From Pseudonocardia sp. SCN 73-27 (GTDB lineage: Bacteria; Actinomycetota; Actinomycetes; Mycobacteriales; Pseudonocardiaceae): a stretch of 33,324 bases of DNA. The DNA is taken from NCBI GenBank assembly GCA_001725415.1, contig MEGH01000047.1, positions 20,353-53,676 on the forward strand, in the 5' to 3' direction. The notes below the pieces were generated by a model. It did no database searches, was not told the origin of the DNA, and worked only from the letters and a program-made list of their open reading frames with translations. This document shows positions 1 to 7,245 of the stretch, in pieces. Within the stretch, counting starts at the first letter, position 1, and every line of letters starts with the position of its first letter. The translations under genes were made by a program, and so were the position numbers.

Positions 1-816
1 GGCGTGGCGACGTTCGCCAGCCGTGCCGCCGTCGTCAGCGGCAACGCCGTCCACGTCGCCGCAGTGAGCGCGCGGGCCCGGATCGCGCAGGCCGCGGCCA
101 ACATGCTCGAGGCGGACCCCGACGACATCGAGCTGGAGGACGGGCGGGCGTTCGTGCGCGGGACCAGCTCGCGGGGTGTCACGCTCGCCGAGGTGGCGAC
201 GATGAGCAACCCGCTGCGCTATGCGTTCAACAAGGCCGCGCAGACGGCCACCCAGTTCGCGCCGACAGCACGCAGCACCGGCAAACCGCTGCCCGACGGG
301 GAGCGTCCCGGCATCGAGGTCTCCGAGTACTACTCGCCGCCGCACGCGACCTGGGCCTACGGGGTGCACGCTGCGCTCGTCGAGGTCGACCCGGTCACCT
401 GCGACATCGACGTCAAGCGGTACGTGTGCGTGCACGACTGCGGCAACATGATCAACCCGATGATCGTCGAGGGTCAGGTCGCGGGCGGTGTCGCGCAGGG
501 GATGGGCGGGGCGTTCTACGAGAAGCTGGAGTACGACGAGAACGGTGTGCTGCGCAATGCGAGCTTCATGGACTTCCTCGTGCCGTACGCGACGGAGATC
601 CCGCACATCGAGATGGTCCACATGGAGACGCCGTCGCCGCTGAACCCGTTGGGCGTCAAGGGTGTCGGTGAGGCCGGCACCATCCCCGTCGGGCAGGTCA
701 TCGCGTCGGCGGTGGAGGACGCGCTGAGCCCGCTCGGCACGCCACCCGTGCGGCAGGTCCCGTTGAGCCCCAGCGCGATCCACGACCTGCTGCGCGAGGC
801 GCGGGTGAGCGTGTGA
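1..816 (+). CDS. xanthine dehydrogenase / CoxL-family molybdopterin-binding large subunit, C-terminal part
   Basis: The frame is open from base 1, so the gene begins upstream and only its last 271 residues are present. They match the C-terminal molybdenum-cofactor domain of the xanthine oxidase/aerobic CO dehydrogenase family. Visible marks are the GVATFASRAAVVSGNAV segment at the window edge, the QVAGGVAQGMGGAFYEK stretch around residue 165, and VKGVGEAGTIPVGQ near residue 222, whose GVGEAG holds the glutamate that acts as catalytic base in this family. Such subunits bind Mo-pterin cytosine dinucleotide and hydroxylate CO, purines or N-heterocycles with partner FAD and 2Fe-2S subunits, which would lie upstream if in this operon. 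The substrate cannot be told from this fragment. An NmrA-like gene follows after 22 bases in the same direction, probably co-transcribed. Family assignment is firm; subfamily is not. Confidence 0.9.
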   Translation, partial: GVATFASRAAVVSGNAVHVAAVSARARIAQAAANMLEADPDDIELEDGRAFVRGTSSRGVTLAEVATMSNPLRYAFNKAAQTATQFAPTARSTGKPLPDGERPGIEVSEYYSPPHATWAYGVHAALVEVDPVTCDIDVKRYVCVHDCGNMINPMIVEGQVAGGVAQGMGGAFYEKLEYDENGVLRNASFMDFLVPYATEIPHIEMVHMETPSPLNPLGVKGVGEAGTIPVGQVIASAVEDALSPLGTPPVRQVPLSPSAIHDLLREARVSV

Positions 817-838
817 CCCGACCGACGGCGGCCGGCGG

Positions 839-1669
839 ATGATCCTGGTGACCGCGGCCGGCGGGATGACCGGCCTCGCCGTGACCGCCGCGCTGCGTCG
901 CCGGGGCCTGCCGGTGCGCGCACTGGTGCGGGGCCGGCGCGCCGCCGCGGACCTGGCCGCGCTCGGCGCGGAGGTCGTCGTCGGCTCGCTGCGGGACGAC
1001 GACGTGACGGCGGCCGCGCTGCGCGGCTGCGACGCCGTGTACCTGATCTGGCCGAACTTCGACGCCGACGAGTTCGCCGGTGCGACCCGGCTCGCGCGGC
1101 GCGCGTGCGAGGCCGGGGTGGAGCGGCTCGTCTACCACTCGGTGCTGCGGCCGCAGCTGGAACGCATGCCGCACCACTGGGAGAAGCTGCGGGTGGAGGA
1201 GTTCCTCGACACCCTCGACGTGGACCACAGGGTCGTCCAGCCCTGCGCCTACCTCGACAACCTCGGCGGGCAGCTCGACGCCGTGCGGCGGACGGGCCGC
1301 TTCACCAGCCCGTGGGGGGTCGAGGCGCGGCTGTCCTACGTGGACCTCCGCGACGTCGCCGACGCAGCGGCCGTGGTGCTCACGACCGACGGGCTCGACG
1401 GCGGCACCTTCGAGCTGTGCGGGCCGCAGGGCCTCGACGCCGACGACGTCGCCACGACGCTGGCACGCCGGCTCGGACGTGCCGTCCGCGCCGTCGACGC
1501 CCCGCCGGGTGCGGCGGTGGACTACGCGGGCCGGTGTCTCGCGCTGATGTGCGACCACTACCGCGAGTTCGGGTTCACCGGGTCGCCGTTCGTGCTGGAG
1601 GCGCTGCTCGGCCGGCCCGCCTGCACGCTCGACGACTACCTCGCGAGCCTCGCGGACCGGGCCGGCTGA
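839..1669 (+). CDS. NmrA-like NAD(P)-binding protein
   Basis: A 276-residue Rossmann-fold protein. Residues 1-14 carry a dinucleotide loop (MILVTAAGGMTGLA, the TxxxGxxG type of NmrA and atypical SDR proteins), followed by an Arg-rich stretch at the end of beta-2 (LVRGRR) that suits NADP(H). The length and the SYVDLRDVADAAAVVL segment around residue 165 agree with the NmrA/NAD(P)H-binding family. Members are either redox sensors or small-molecule reductases/isomerases, and the sequence does not decide between these. There is no clear Shine-Dalgarno before the ATG, which lies 22 bases after the stop of the molybdenum hydroxylase, so it is probably read as the last gene of that operon. It converges on the accD3-like gene with about 40 bases between the stops. 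Confidence 0.8.
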   Translation: MILVTAAGGMTGLAVTAALRRRGLPVRALVRGRRAAADLAALGAEVVVGSLRDDDVTAAALRGCDAVYLIWPNFDADEFAGATRLARRACEAGVERLVYHSVLRPQLERMPHHWEKLRVEEFLDTLDVDHRVVQPCAYLDNLGGQLDAVRRTGRFTSPWGVEARLSYVDLRDVADAAAVVLTTDGLDGGTFELCGPQGLDADDVATTLARRLGRAVRAVDAPPGAAVDYAGRCLALMCDHYREFGFTGSPFVLEALLGRPACTLDDYLASLADRAG

Positions 1670-1707
1670 CAGCCGGCCCCGGTCGGCGTCCGGGCGGCGT
1701 TCCCGGG

Positions 1708-3192
1708 TCAGGCAGGCGGCAGGGCGACGAGCCGGTGGCCGCGGGCCGCCCGCTCGGCGCCGCGCAGGGCGGCGTCGCTCGCACGCAGGTGCCGCAGCTC
1801 CTCGGCGATCACATCGGCGACGCGGCGCGCGAACGTCTCCGGCTCGTCGGCGGCGTCGGGCAGCTCGTCGAGCACCCGGTCGACGACGCCGGCATGGAGG
1901 AGATCGGCCGCGCGCACGTGCTGTGCCTCGGTGATCTCGGGGGCGCGGTCCGGGTCACCGAAGCGGATCGTGGCGGCGCCCTCGGGCGGCAGCGGTCCGA
2001 GCCAGGCGTCCCGGGCGGCCACGACCCGGTCGGCCGGCAGCAGTGCGATCGCGGCGCCGCCGGTGCCCTGGCCGAGGAGCACCGAGAGCGTGGGCGCGGG
2101 CAGTTGCTGCAGGTCGGCGAGGCAGCGGGCGATCTCCCCGGCGAGGCCACCCCACTCCGCGGCCGGGCTCAGCTCCGCACCGGCGGTGTCGATCACACTG
2201 ACGAACGGCAGGCCGAGCTCGCCGGCGAGGCGCATTCCGCGGCGCGCGGTGCGCAGGTCGGCGGGCGTCGGCGGCCGGGAGACGGTCCGGTCGTGGCCCG
2301 CGAGCACGCAGGCCGTGCCACCGAACCGCACCAGCGCCAGGACCAGCGCCTCGCCGCGTTCACCCGCCCCGGTCCCGCTGAGCGGGAGCGCGTCGTCGGC
2401 GTGGCGCAGAACGGCGTGCAACCCGGGCCGGCCCGGGCGGCGGGTCCGGCGGACGGACTCCCACGCGGGCAGCTCGGTCAGCGGGCGGCGTGGCGCGGGT
2501 GCCGGGGTGCCGGGGTGGGCTGCGGGCGGCTCCGGGGCGAGCAGCGCGAGAGCACGCGCGGCGATCCCGCGCAGCAGCGACGTCGGCAGTACCGCGTCGA
2601 CGAGGCCGTGGTCGTGGAGTGCCTCCGCGGTCTGGACCGCGGGTGGGAAGGGGCGTCCGTGCAGCGCCTCGAAGACCGCGGGCCCGAGGAACCCGATGAG
2701 GGCGCCGGGTTCGGCGACGGTGACGTGGCCCAACGACCCCCACGAGGCCAGCACACCGCCGGTCGTCGGGTGTCGCAGGTGGACGAGGTAGGGCAGGCCC
2801 GCGGACTTGTGTGCGGTCACCGCAGCGACGATCGGCGCCATCCGCACGAACGCGGGCGTCCCCTCCTGCATCCGCGTTCCGCCGGAGGCCGCGGAGGCGA
2901 GCAGCGGGAGCCGGGCGGCGGTGGCCCTCTCGACGGCGGCGACGATCCTGTGGGCGGCGGTAGCGCCGATCGAACCGCCGAGGAACCCGTACTCGCTGCA
3001 GACGACGGCGACCGCCCGGCCGGCGATCCGGCCCTGACCGGTGACGATCGCCTCGTCGGCGCCACTACGTCGAGCGGCGGCATCCAGCGCTGTCCGGTAG
3101 TCGTCGTCGGCGACCGGCGGTGGTGGGGCGTCCCAGCCGACGAAGGTGCCGGCGTCGAGCACCGTGGCGATCAGCGACGCGGCCCCGGGCAT
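1708..3192 (-). CDS. accD3: fused acyl-CoA carboxylase carboxyltransferase (AccD3-like, beta plus alpha halves)
   Basis: A 494-residue carboxyltransferase made of two crotonase-like halves. The first half (about residues 20-240) resembles AccD: GGSIGATAAHRI, then ASAASGGTRMQEG, the CoA/biotin site segment. The second half (about 260-490) resembles AccA: SVIDTAGAELSP, a GQGTGGAAIAL oxyanion segment and LPPEGAATI. The N-terminal Cys4 zinc finger of bacterial AccD is absent. Length and layout agree with mycobacterial AccD3, a little-studied member. It should transfer carboxyl from a carboxybiotin carrier to an acyl-CoA; no biotin carrier or carboxylase is nearby. I chose the ATG at 3192 because GGAGGG (3200-3205) sits 7 bases before it; an ATG five codons upstream has no such signal and itself forms part of that Shine-Dalgarno. 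It is divergent from the amidase operon. Confidence 0.8.
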   Translation of the reverse strand: MPGAASLIATVLDAGTFVGWDAPPPPVADDDYRTALDAAARRSGADEAIVTGQGRIAGRAVAVVCSEYGFLGGSIGATAAHRIVAAVERATAARLPLLASAASGGTRMQEGTPAFVRMAPIVAAVTAHKSAGLPYLVHLRHPTTGGVLASWGSLGHVTVAEPGALIGFLGPAVFEALHGRPFPPAVQTAEALHDHGLVDAVLPTSLLRGIAARALALLAPEPPAAHPGTPAPAPRRPLTELPAWESVRRTRRPGRPGLHAVLRHADDALPLSGTGAGERGEALVLALVRFGGTACVLAGHDRTVSRPPTPADLRTARRGMRLAGELGLPFVSVIDTAGAELSPAAEWGGLAGEIARCLADLQQLPAPTLSVLLGQGTGGAAIALLPADRVVAARDAWLGPLPPEGAATIRFGDPDRAPEITEAQHVRAADLLHAGVVDRVLDELPDAADEPETFARRVADVIAEELRHLRASDAALRGAERAARGHRLVALPPA

Positions 3193-3326
3193 CACCCGAC
3201 CCTCCATGACGTCGGGGCGACCGTGGGGCGGGACGTGCCGGGACGGGTTGTGGCCATCGCTGATCGTCTCCTCGGTCCGGCGGTGGGGGACCTCCGACGG
3301 CGTTGACGGTCGGCGGCGCCACCTGC

Positions 3327-3355
3327 TTGACTGTCCGCAAGAAGGATGACATATC
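3327..3355 (+). promoter_or_regulatory. candidate promoter of the amidase-creatininase operon
   Basis: A TTGACT -35 (3327-3332, 5 of 6 to consensus) is followed by a 17-base spacer and CATATC (3350-3355, 3 of 6) as a weak -10. The -10 overlaps the left edge of an inverted repeat, as expected for a repressed promoter. Transcription would start near 3362 and give a leader of about 50 bases before the amidase. Prediction by eye only. Confidence 0.4.
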
Positions 3356-3385
3356 CGCTCAGCGGACAGGAGAGGGCGTATGTCA
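3332..3385. promoter_or_regulatory. nested inverted repeats, likely operator
   Basis: Three nested symmetries overlap the candidate amidase promoter. TCCGCT-C-AGCGGA (3354-3366) is a perfect 13-base palindrome. TGACATA (3347-3353) directly to its left is mirrored by TATGTCA (3379-3385). TGTCCGC (3332-3338) is mirrored by GCGGACA (3362-3368). The site lies between the divergent accD3-like and amidase genes, so one regulator could control both. No regulator gene is adjacent; IclR-, GntR- or TetR-type proteins are all possible. Confidence 0.55.
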
Positions 3386-3418
3386 CATTCGCTTCACGCC
3401 TCGGGACCGCCACCGTGA
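3380..3418 (+). CDS. putative 12-residue leader peptide coupled to the amidase
   Basis: An ATG at 3380 has a strong Shine-Dalgarno (AGGAGAGGG, 3368-3376) with AGGAG ending 7 bases before it. It opens a 12-codon frame, MSHSLHASGPPP, that ends in TGA at 3416-3418. This stop overlaps the GTG start of the amidase (3415) as GTGA, the usual geometry of translational coupling. The amidase GTG has only a poor ribosome site of its own, so ribosomes finishing the short frame could be needed to start it. Three prolines directly before the stop are a known slow context for elongation (EF-P dependent) and termination. The frame is +1 relative to the amidase. Alternatives: a chance frame, or the remnant of a frameshifted amidase N terminus. 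Confidence 0.45.
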   Translation: MSHSLHASGPPP

Positions 3419-4887
3419 CGGCCGACGAGCTGTGCTTCCTCCCGGCACGGGAGATGGCCGACCTCGTCCGCGTCGGCCAGGTGTCGGCGGTGGAGCTCGT
3501 CCGTGCCCACCTCGACCGGATCGACGCCGTGAACCCGGTCGTCAACGCGATCGTGACGCTCGTGCCGGAGCAGGCGCTCGCCGACGCCGCCCGGGCCGAC
3601 CAGGACCGCGCGGCCGGCCGCTTGCGCGGTCCGCTGCACGGGCTACCGGTGGCGCACAAGGACACCCACCGCACCGCCGGCATCCGCACCACCTACGGCT
3701 CGCGCATCTTCGCCGACCACGTCCCCGACGACGACGAGCTCGTCGTCGCACGCATCCGTGCGGCAGGCGCGATCACGATCGGCAAGACCAACGTCCCCGA
3801 GTTCGCGGCCGGCTCGCACACGTTCAACGAGGTGTTCGGGCTCACCCGCAACCCCTACGCGCTCGACCGGTCGGCGGGTGGCAGCAGCGGCGGTGCGGCT
3901 GCGGCTCTGGCCTGTGGGATGCACCCGCTGGCCGACGGTAACGACATGGGCGGCTCGCTGCGCAACCCGGCGTCGTTCTGCAACGTCGTCGGCCTGCGGC
4001 CGTCGTCCGGACGGGTGCCGCAGTACCCGTCGGTGCTGCCGTGGTCGAGCCTGACCGTCCCCGGCCCGATGGCCCGCTCGGTCGACGACCTCGCGCTTCT
4101 GCTGTCGGTGATCGCCGGGCCGGACCCGCGATGCCCCATCAGCCTCGGCGACGACCCCCGCGCCCTCGACGGCCCACTCGAGGTCGACCTGCGTGGTGTG
4201 CGGGTGGCCTGGGCGCCGGACCTCGGCGGCGCGGTTGCGCTCGACCCGGCCGTCGCGGACGTGCTCGCGGCGCAGGTGGGCGTCCTCGAGGGGCTCGGCT
4301 GCACGGTCGTCGAGGACCACCCCGACCTCTCGGGCGCCGACGAGGTGTTCCGCACCCTGCGCGCGTGGCAGTTCCAGCTCGCCTACGGCGACCTGCTCGA
4401 CGCGCACCGGGACCTGGTCAAACCGAGCCTGGTCGCGAACATCGAGGCAGGTCGTGCGCTGCGCGCCGAGGACGTCGCCCGCGCCGAGCGCACCCGCGGC
4501 GAGCTGTGGGAGCGGATGTGCACGTACTTCGCCGGCTACGACGTCCTCGTCGCCGCGGTCAGCCCGGTCCCTCCGTTCGACGCCCGGCTCGAGTACCCGC
4601 CCCTCCCGGCGGCCGGCGACGGCGGCCCGGCGGGCGGGGCCGGCTACCTCGACTGGATGCGTCTGGCGTACTGGATCAGCGCGACGGGATGCCCGGCGTT
4701 GTCGGTACCGGCCGGTTTCACCGACGACGGGCTGCCCGTCGGCATGCAGATCGTCGGCCCGCCCGGCGCCGACCGGCGGGTCCTCGAGATCGGCCACATG
4801 TTCGAGACGTCCACCGGGCACGGCCGCCGGCGGCCGCCCGTCGTCGACGCGGCGGCCGCGGTCGCCGCGGGAGGAGATCCCCGATGA
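3415..4887 (+). CDS. amidase signature family amidase
   Basis: A 490-residue protein of the amidase signature family, which hydrolyses C-N bonds of amides with a Ser-cisSer-Lys triad. All three parts are visible: Lys82 in LPVAHKDTH, the Gly/Ser loop GGSSGG (residues 155-160, cis-Ser158) and the nucleophile Ser181 in DMGGSLRNPA. The C-terminal PALSVPAGFTDDGLPVGMQIVGP segment is also typical. I took the GTG at 3415 because the protein then begins MTADELCFLPA, as relatives usually do. An upstream in-frame ATG at 3346 falls inside the operator and has no properly spaced ribosome site. The stop overlaps the creatininase start (ATGA), so the two are coupled. The partner gene points to amide or lactam ring-opening chemistry, but the substrate is unknown. 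Confidence 0.88.
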   Translation: MTADELCFLPAREMADLVRVGQVSAVELVRAHLDRIDAVNPVVNAIVTLVPEQALADAARADQDRAAGRLRGPLHGLPVAHKDTHRTAGIRTTYGSRIFADHVPDDDELVVARIRAAGAITIGKTNVPEFAAGSHTFNEVFGLTRNPYALDRSAGGSSGGAAAALACGMHPLADGNDMGGSLRNPASFCNVVGLRPSSGRVPQYPSVLPWSSLTVPGPMARSVDDLALLLSVIAGPDPRCPISLGDDPRALDGPLEVDLRGVRVAWAPDLGGAVALDPAVADVLAAQVGVLEGLGCTVVEDHPDLSGADEVFRTLRAWQFQLAYGDLLDAHRDLVKPSLVANIEAGRALRAEDVARAERTRGELWERMCTYFAGYDVLVAAVSPVPPFDARLEYPPLPAAGDGGPAGGAGYLDWMRLAYWISATGCPALSVPAGFTDDGLPVGMQIVGPPGADRRVLEIGHMFETSTGHGRRRPPVVDAAAAVAAGGDPR

Positions 4888-5675
4888 AGATCGCCCACAT
4901 GAGCTGGCGACAGGTCCAGGAGGCCATCGACCGCGAGGCGCTGGTCATCCTGCCCACCGGCGCCACCGAGGCGCACGGCGCGCACATGCCCAACGACGCC
5001 GACACCCACCAGGCCGAGCACGTCGCGACGCTGGTGGCGGAACGGCTCGGCGCCGTCGTCGCCCCGCCCCTGCCCTACGGGATCTCGAAGACCTTCGAGT
5101 CGTTCACCGGCACGATCTCCCTGTCGGTGCCGCTCTACCAGGAGCTCGTCTACGAGGTCGGGACGGCGCTGATCAAGCAGGGGTTCCGCAAGCTGCTGAT
5201 CCTCAACGGGAACCGGCCCAACGGGACCGCGAACGACGCGGTGGCCCGGCGGTTGATCGACGACCTCGACACGACCTACGCCCCGACGGTGACGGCCGTC
5301 AGCTACTGGGAGCCGGCGGCGGCCCGGATCCACGCGCTGCGCCGGTCCGAGGTCGGCGGCATGGGCCACGGCTGCGAGTTCGAGACGTCGTTCCAGCTCG
5401 CAGTCCGCCCGGAGCTCGTCGACATGGCCGCGATCGAGGGGGTGGCGACGCCGCTCGTCGGTTGGGACCTGGTCGCCCCGGTCACGCCGTCGCGGACGTA
5501 CACGACGCGGCCGAGCCCCTCGACCAACGACACCTCCATCTTCGGCGACCCGCACGTGGCGTCCGCGGAGAGCGGCCGCGCATTCCTCGACGCCGTGGTC
5601 GAGGAGCTCGTCGCGATGATGACCGACATCCGGCCGTCCTACGCCGACCGACGAGTCCCCGCCGGCACGCCGTAG
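4884..5675 (+). CDS. creatininase-family metallohydrolase with altered metal motif
   Basis: A 263-residue member of the creatininase/MftE family of metal-dependent amidohydrolases. The first motif is intact: GATEAHG (Glu29, His31) and Asp40 in MPNDAD supply three of the usual ligands of the two-metal site. The GTISL and GHGCEFETS segments also fit. The second motif is unusual. Where family members have NGHxxN (His120 and, in creatininase itself, Glu122 as ligands), this protein reads NGNRPN, with Asn110 and Pro112 in those places. It may bind one metal or use other ligands. The start ATG overlaps the amidase stop (ATGA) with GGGAGGAG just upstream, so both proteins should be made together. 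It ends before a strong hairpin. Family assignment is secure; substrate and activity are not. Confidence 0.85.
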   Translation: MKIAHMSWRQVQEAIDREALVILPTGATEAHGAHMPNDADTHQAEHVATLVAERLGAVVAPPLPYGISKTFESFTGTISLSVPLYQELVYEVGTALIKQGFRKLLILNGNRPNGTANDAVARRLIDDLDTTYAPTVTAVSYWEPAAARIHALRRSEVGGMGHGCEFETSFQLAVRPELVDMAAIEGVATPLVGWDLVAPVTPSRTYTTRPSPSTNDTSIFGDPHVASAESGRAFLDAVVEELVAMMTDIRPSYADRRVPAGTP

Positions 5676-5695
5676 CGGGAGGACGTCCACGCCTC

Positions 5696-5728
5696 GCGGG
5701 CCGCGGCCGACCAGTCGCCGCGGCCCGC
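5696..5728 (+). terminator. strong hairpin, likely terminator of the amidase-creatininase operon
   Basis: A perfect 12-bp GC stem (GCGGGCCGCGGC and its complement) with a 9-base loop begins 20 bases after the creatininase stop. There is no U-run, which is common for actinobacterial hairpins of this kind. Confidence 0.6.
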
Positions 5729-5777
5729 ATCGGCGTGCCTGAACCCGTTCGCGCGCAGGCAGTTCGCGGCGCAGGGG

Positions 5778-5872
5778 TCACCCGTCACGGGTGAGGGGGC
5801 CGGCCCAGGGAGTCACCCGCCACGTGTGTCGACCCGATCGACGTGGCGCCCGACACTGTCCGGAGCCGGACA
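5778..5872. promoter_or_regulatory. cluster of palindromes upstream of the Rieske operon
   Basis: Three inverted repeats lie in the 237-base gap before the Rieske oxygenase gene. TCACCCG-TCA-CGGGTGA spans 5778-5794. A longer one joins CGCCACG (5818-5824) to CGTGGCG (5842-5848), with inner TCGA halves. TGTCCGG-AG-CCGGACA (5857-5872) is perfect and lies 41 bases before the ATG. The last shares the TGTCCG...CGGACA outline of the amidase operator, which hints at a shared or related regulator. No clear -35/-10 pair was found. Confidence 0.5.
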
Positions 5873-5912
5873 CGACGCCCCCACCTCACCGCCGAGAAAG
5901 GGACCTCCCACC

Positions 5913-7001
5913 ATGACTCTCACCGACCTCCCGGACGAGTCGGCGTTCACCTCGCGGGTCAACGAGTTCAACGCCGACGGCGAGGCCCGGATCTACCGCT
6001 CGTTGCGGCACTTCTGGCATCCCATCGCCTACGCCGAGGATCTCGGGGACACGCCGATCCGGGCGACGCTCATGGGGCAGCAGCTGGCCGTCGTCCGGTT
6101 GGACGGGGAGGTCTGCGTGTTCGACGACCTGTGCGCGCACCGCGGGTCCGCACTGTCGATCGGCACCGTGATCGGCGGCCGCGAGCTGCAGTGCCCCTAC
6201 CACGGCTGGCAGTACGACGGCAGCGGCCGCTGCACCCTCGCGCCCCAGCGCCCCGACCTCGCGGGCCACCTCCGGGCGAGCGTGCGCAAGTACCTGTCGG
6301 CGGAACGCTACGGGCTGATCTGGGCCTGCCTGGTCGACGAGCCGTACTACCCGTTGCCGGAGTACCCCCAGTTCGACGACCCGGGGCTGCACCACATCGC
6401 GTGCCGTCCGCTGACCGACTGGGACTGCAGCGCGCCACGCCGGGTCGAGAACTACACCGACTACTCGCACTTCGCGATCCTGCACGACGGTTACCTGGGC
6501 GACGCGTCGCAGCCTGCGGTACCGGGCCACGACGTCTGGCGCGACGAGAACCGCCTCGAGAACCTGCAGGACAAGAAGACGCTCGTACGGGTGCCGGTCG
6601 ACTCGGCGGCCTGGGGCGGCAAGGACCTGCCCGAGGACCCGTACGTCTACTTCTCCATCGACTGGCGGGTGTTCATGCCGCTGACCTGCATGCTCAACAT
6701 CGTCTTCTCCGACGGCAACAAGTACAACCTGCTGTTCCACCCGACCCCGCTGGGCCCGCGCAGCATCCGCAACTTCACCATCGCCGGACGCGACTTCGGC
6801 GACCCGGCGAAGGCCGACGAGGAGCTGGGCGGGTTCGTCCACTTCATCTACGAGCAGGACCGCCCGGTGGTGGAGTCGCAGCGCCCCGAGGAACTGCCCG
6901 AGGACCTGTCCGAGGAGATGCACCTCAAGGGCGTCGACAAGTACTCCATCGAGTACCGGCGCTGGTTGTTCGAGCTGGCCGAGAAGCTCGGCGGCAGCTG
7001 A
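5913..7001 (+). CDS. Rieske non-heme iron oxygenase, alpha subunit
   Basis: A 362-residue ring-hydroxylating or demethylating oxygenase. The N-terminal Rieske domain has Cys74-x-His76 and Cys94-x2-His97 (CAHRG...CPYHGW), which bind the 2Fe-2S cluster. The catalytic domain has DYSHFAILH, giving His186 and His191 as iron ligands with bridging Asp183. The QDRPVVESQRPEELP segment near residue 320 probably supplies the third ligand. Size and layout fit the single-subunit vanillate/phthalate-type oxygenases, and no beta subunit gene is present. I chose the ATG at 5913 because GAAAGGGA lies about 10 bases upstream and the protein then starts at the usual distance before the Rieske domain. It heads a three-gene operon with its own ferredoxin and reductase. 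The substrate is probably an aromatic acid or ether but cannot be read from sequence. Confidence 0.9.
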   Translation: MTLTDLPDESAFTSRVNEFNADGEARIYRSLRHFWHPIAYAEDLGDTPIRATLMGQQLAVVRLDGEVCVFDDLCAHRGSALSIGTVIGGRELQCPYHGWQYDGSGRCTLAPQRPDLAGHLRASVRKYLSAERYGLIWACLVDEPYYPLPEYPQFDDPGLHHIACRPLTDWDCSAPRRVENYTDYSHFAILHDGYLGDASQPAVPGHDVWRDENRLENLQDKKTLVRVPVDSAAWGGKDLPEDPYVYFSIDWRVFMPLTCMLNIVFSDGNKYNLLFHPTPLGPRSIRNFTIAGRDFGDPAKADEELGGFVHFIYEQDRPVVESQRPEELPEDLSEEMHLKGVDKYSIEYRRWLFELAEKLGGS

Positions 7002-7034
7002 AGCCGGCGCGACCGGCCCGACGGAGGAGGAGAC

Positions 7035-7235
7035 ATGGCGGACGTGACGATCGACTGGGACCGGTGCATCCATTCGGGGATGTGCACCACGATCGCGGGG
7101 AACGTGTTCGGGATGGGGCCCGACGCGCGGCTGGTGGTGCTGCACCACACCGTGACCGGCGCCGACCTCGACAGCGTGCACGACGCCGCGGCCTGCTGCC
7201 CGGTCGACGCCATCGGCGTCGCAGCCGAGGGCTGA
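7035..7235 (+). CDS. small ferredoxin, [3Fe-4S] type
   Basis: A 66-residue acidic ferredoxin. Cysteines are Cys11 and Cys17 in RCIHSGMC and a Cys54-Cys55-Pro pair near the C terminus. The middle cysteine of a [4Fe-4S] CxxCxxC motif is replaced by Ser14, the pattern of the [3Fe-4S] ferredoxins that feed actinobacterial P450s and some Gram-positive ring hydroxylases. A GGAGGAG sequence lies just before the ATG. It sits between the oxygenase and the reductase genes and should carry single electrons from the FAD reductase to the Rieske cluster. An alternative, service to a P450 elsewhere, is less likely given the operon. Confidence 0.88.
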   Translation: MADVTIDWDRCIHSGMCTTIAGNVFGMGPDARLVVLHHTVTGADLDSVHDAAACCPVDAIGVAAEG

Positions 7236-7245
7236 GGGCACCGGG

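Noticed and set aside
1105-3306. A 733-codon open frame opposite the accD3-like gene
   Set aside because: It runs across the NmrA-like and carboxyltransferase genes in the wrong frames, with low-complexity composition and no motif.
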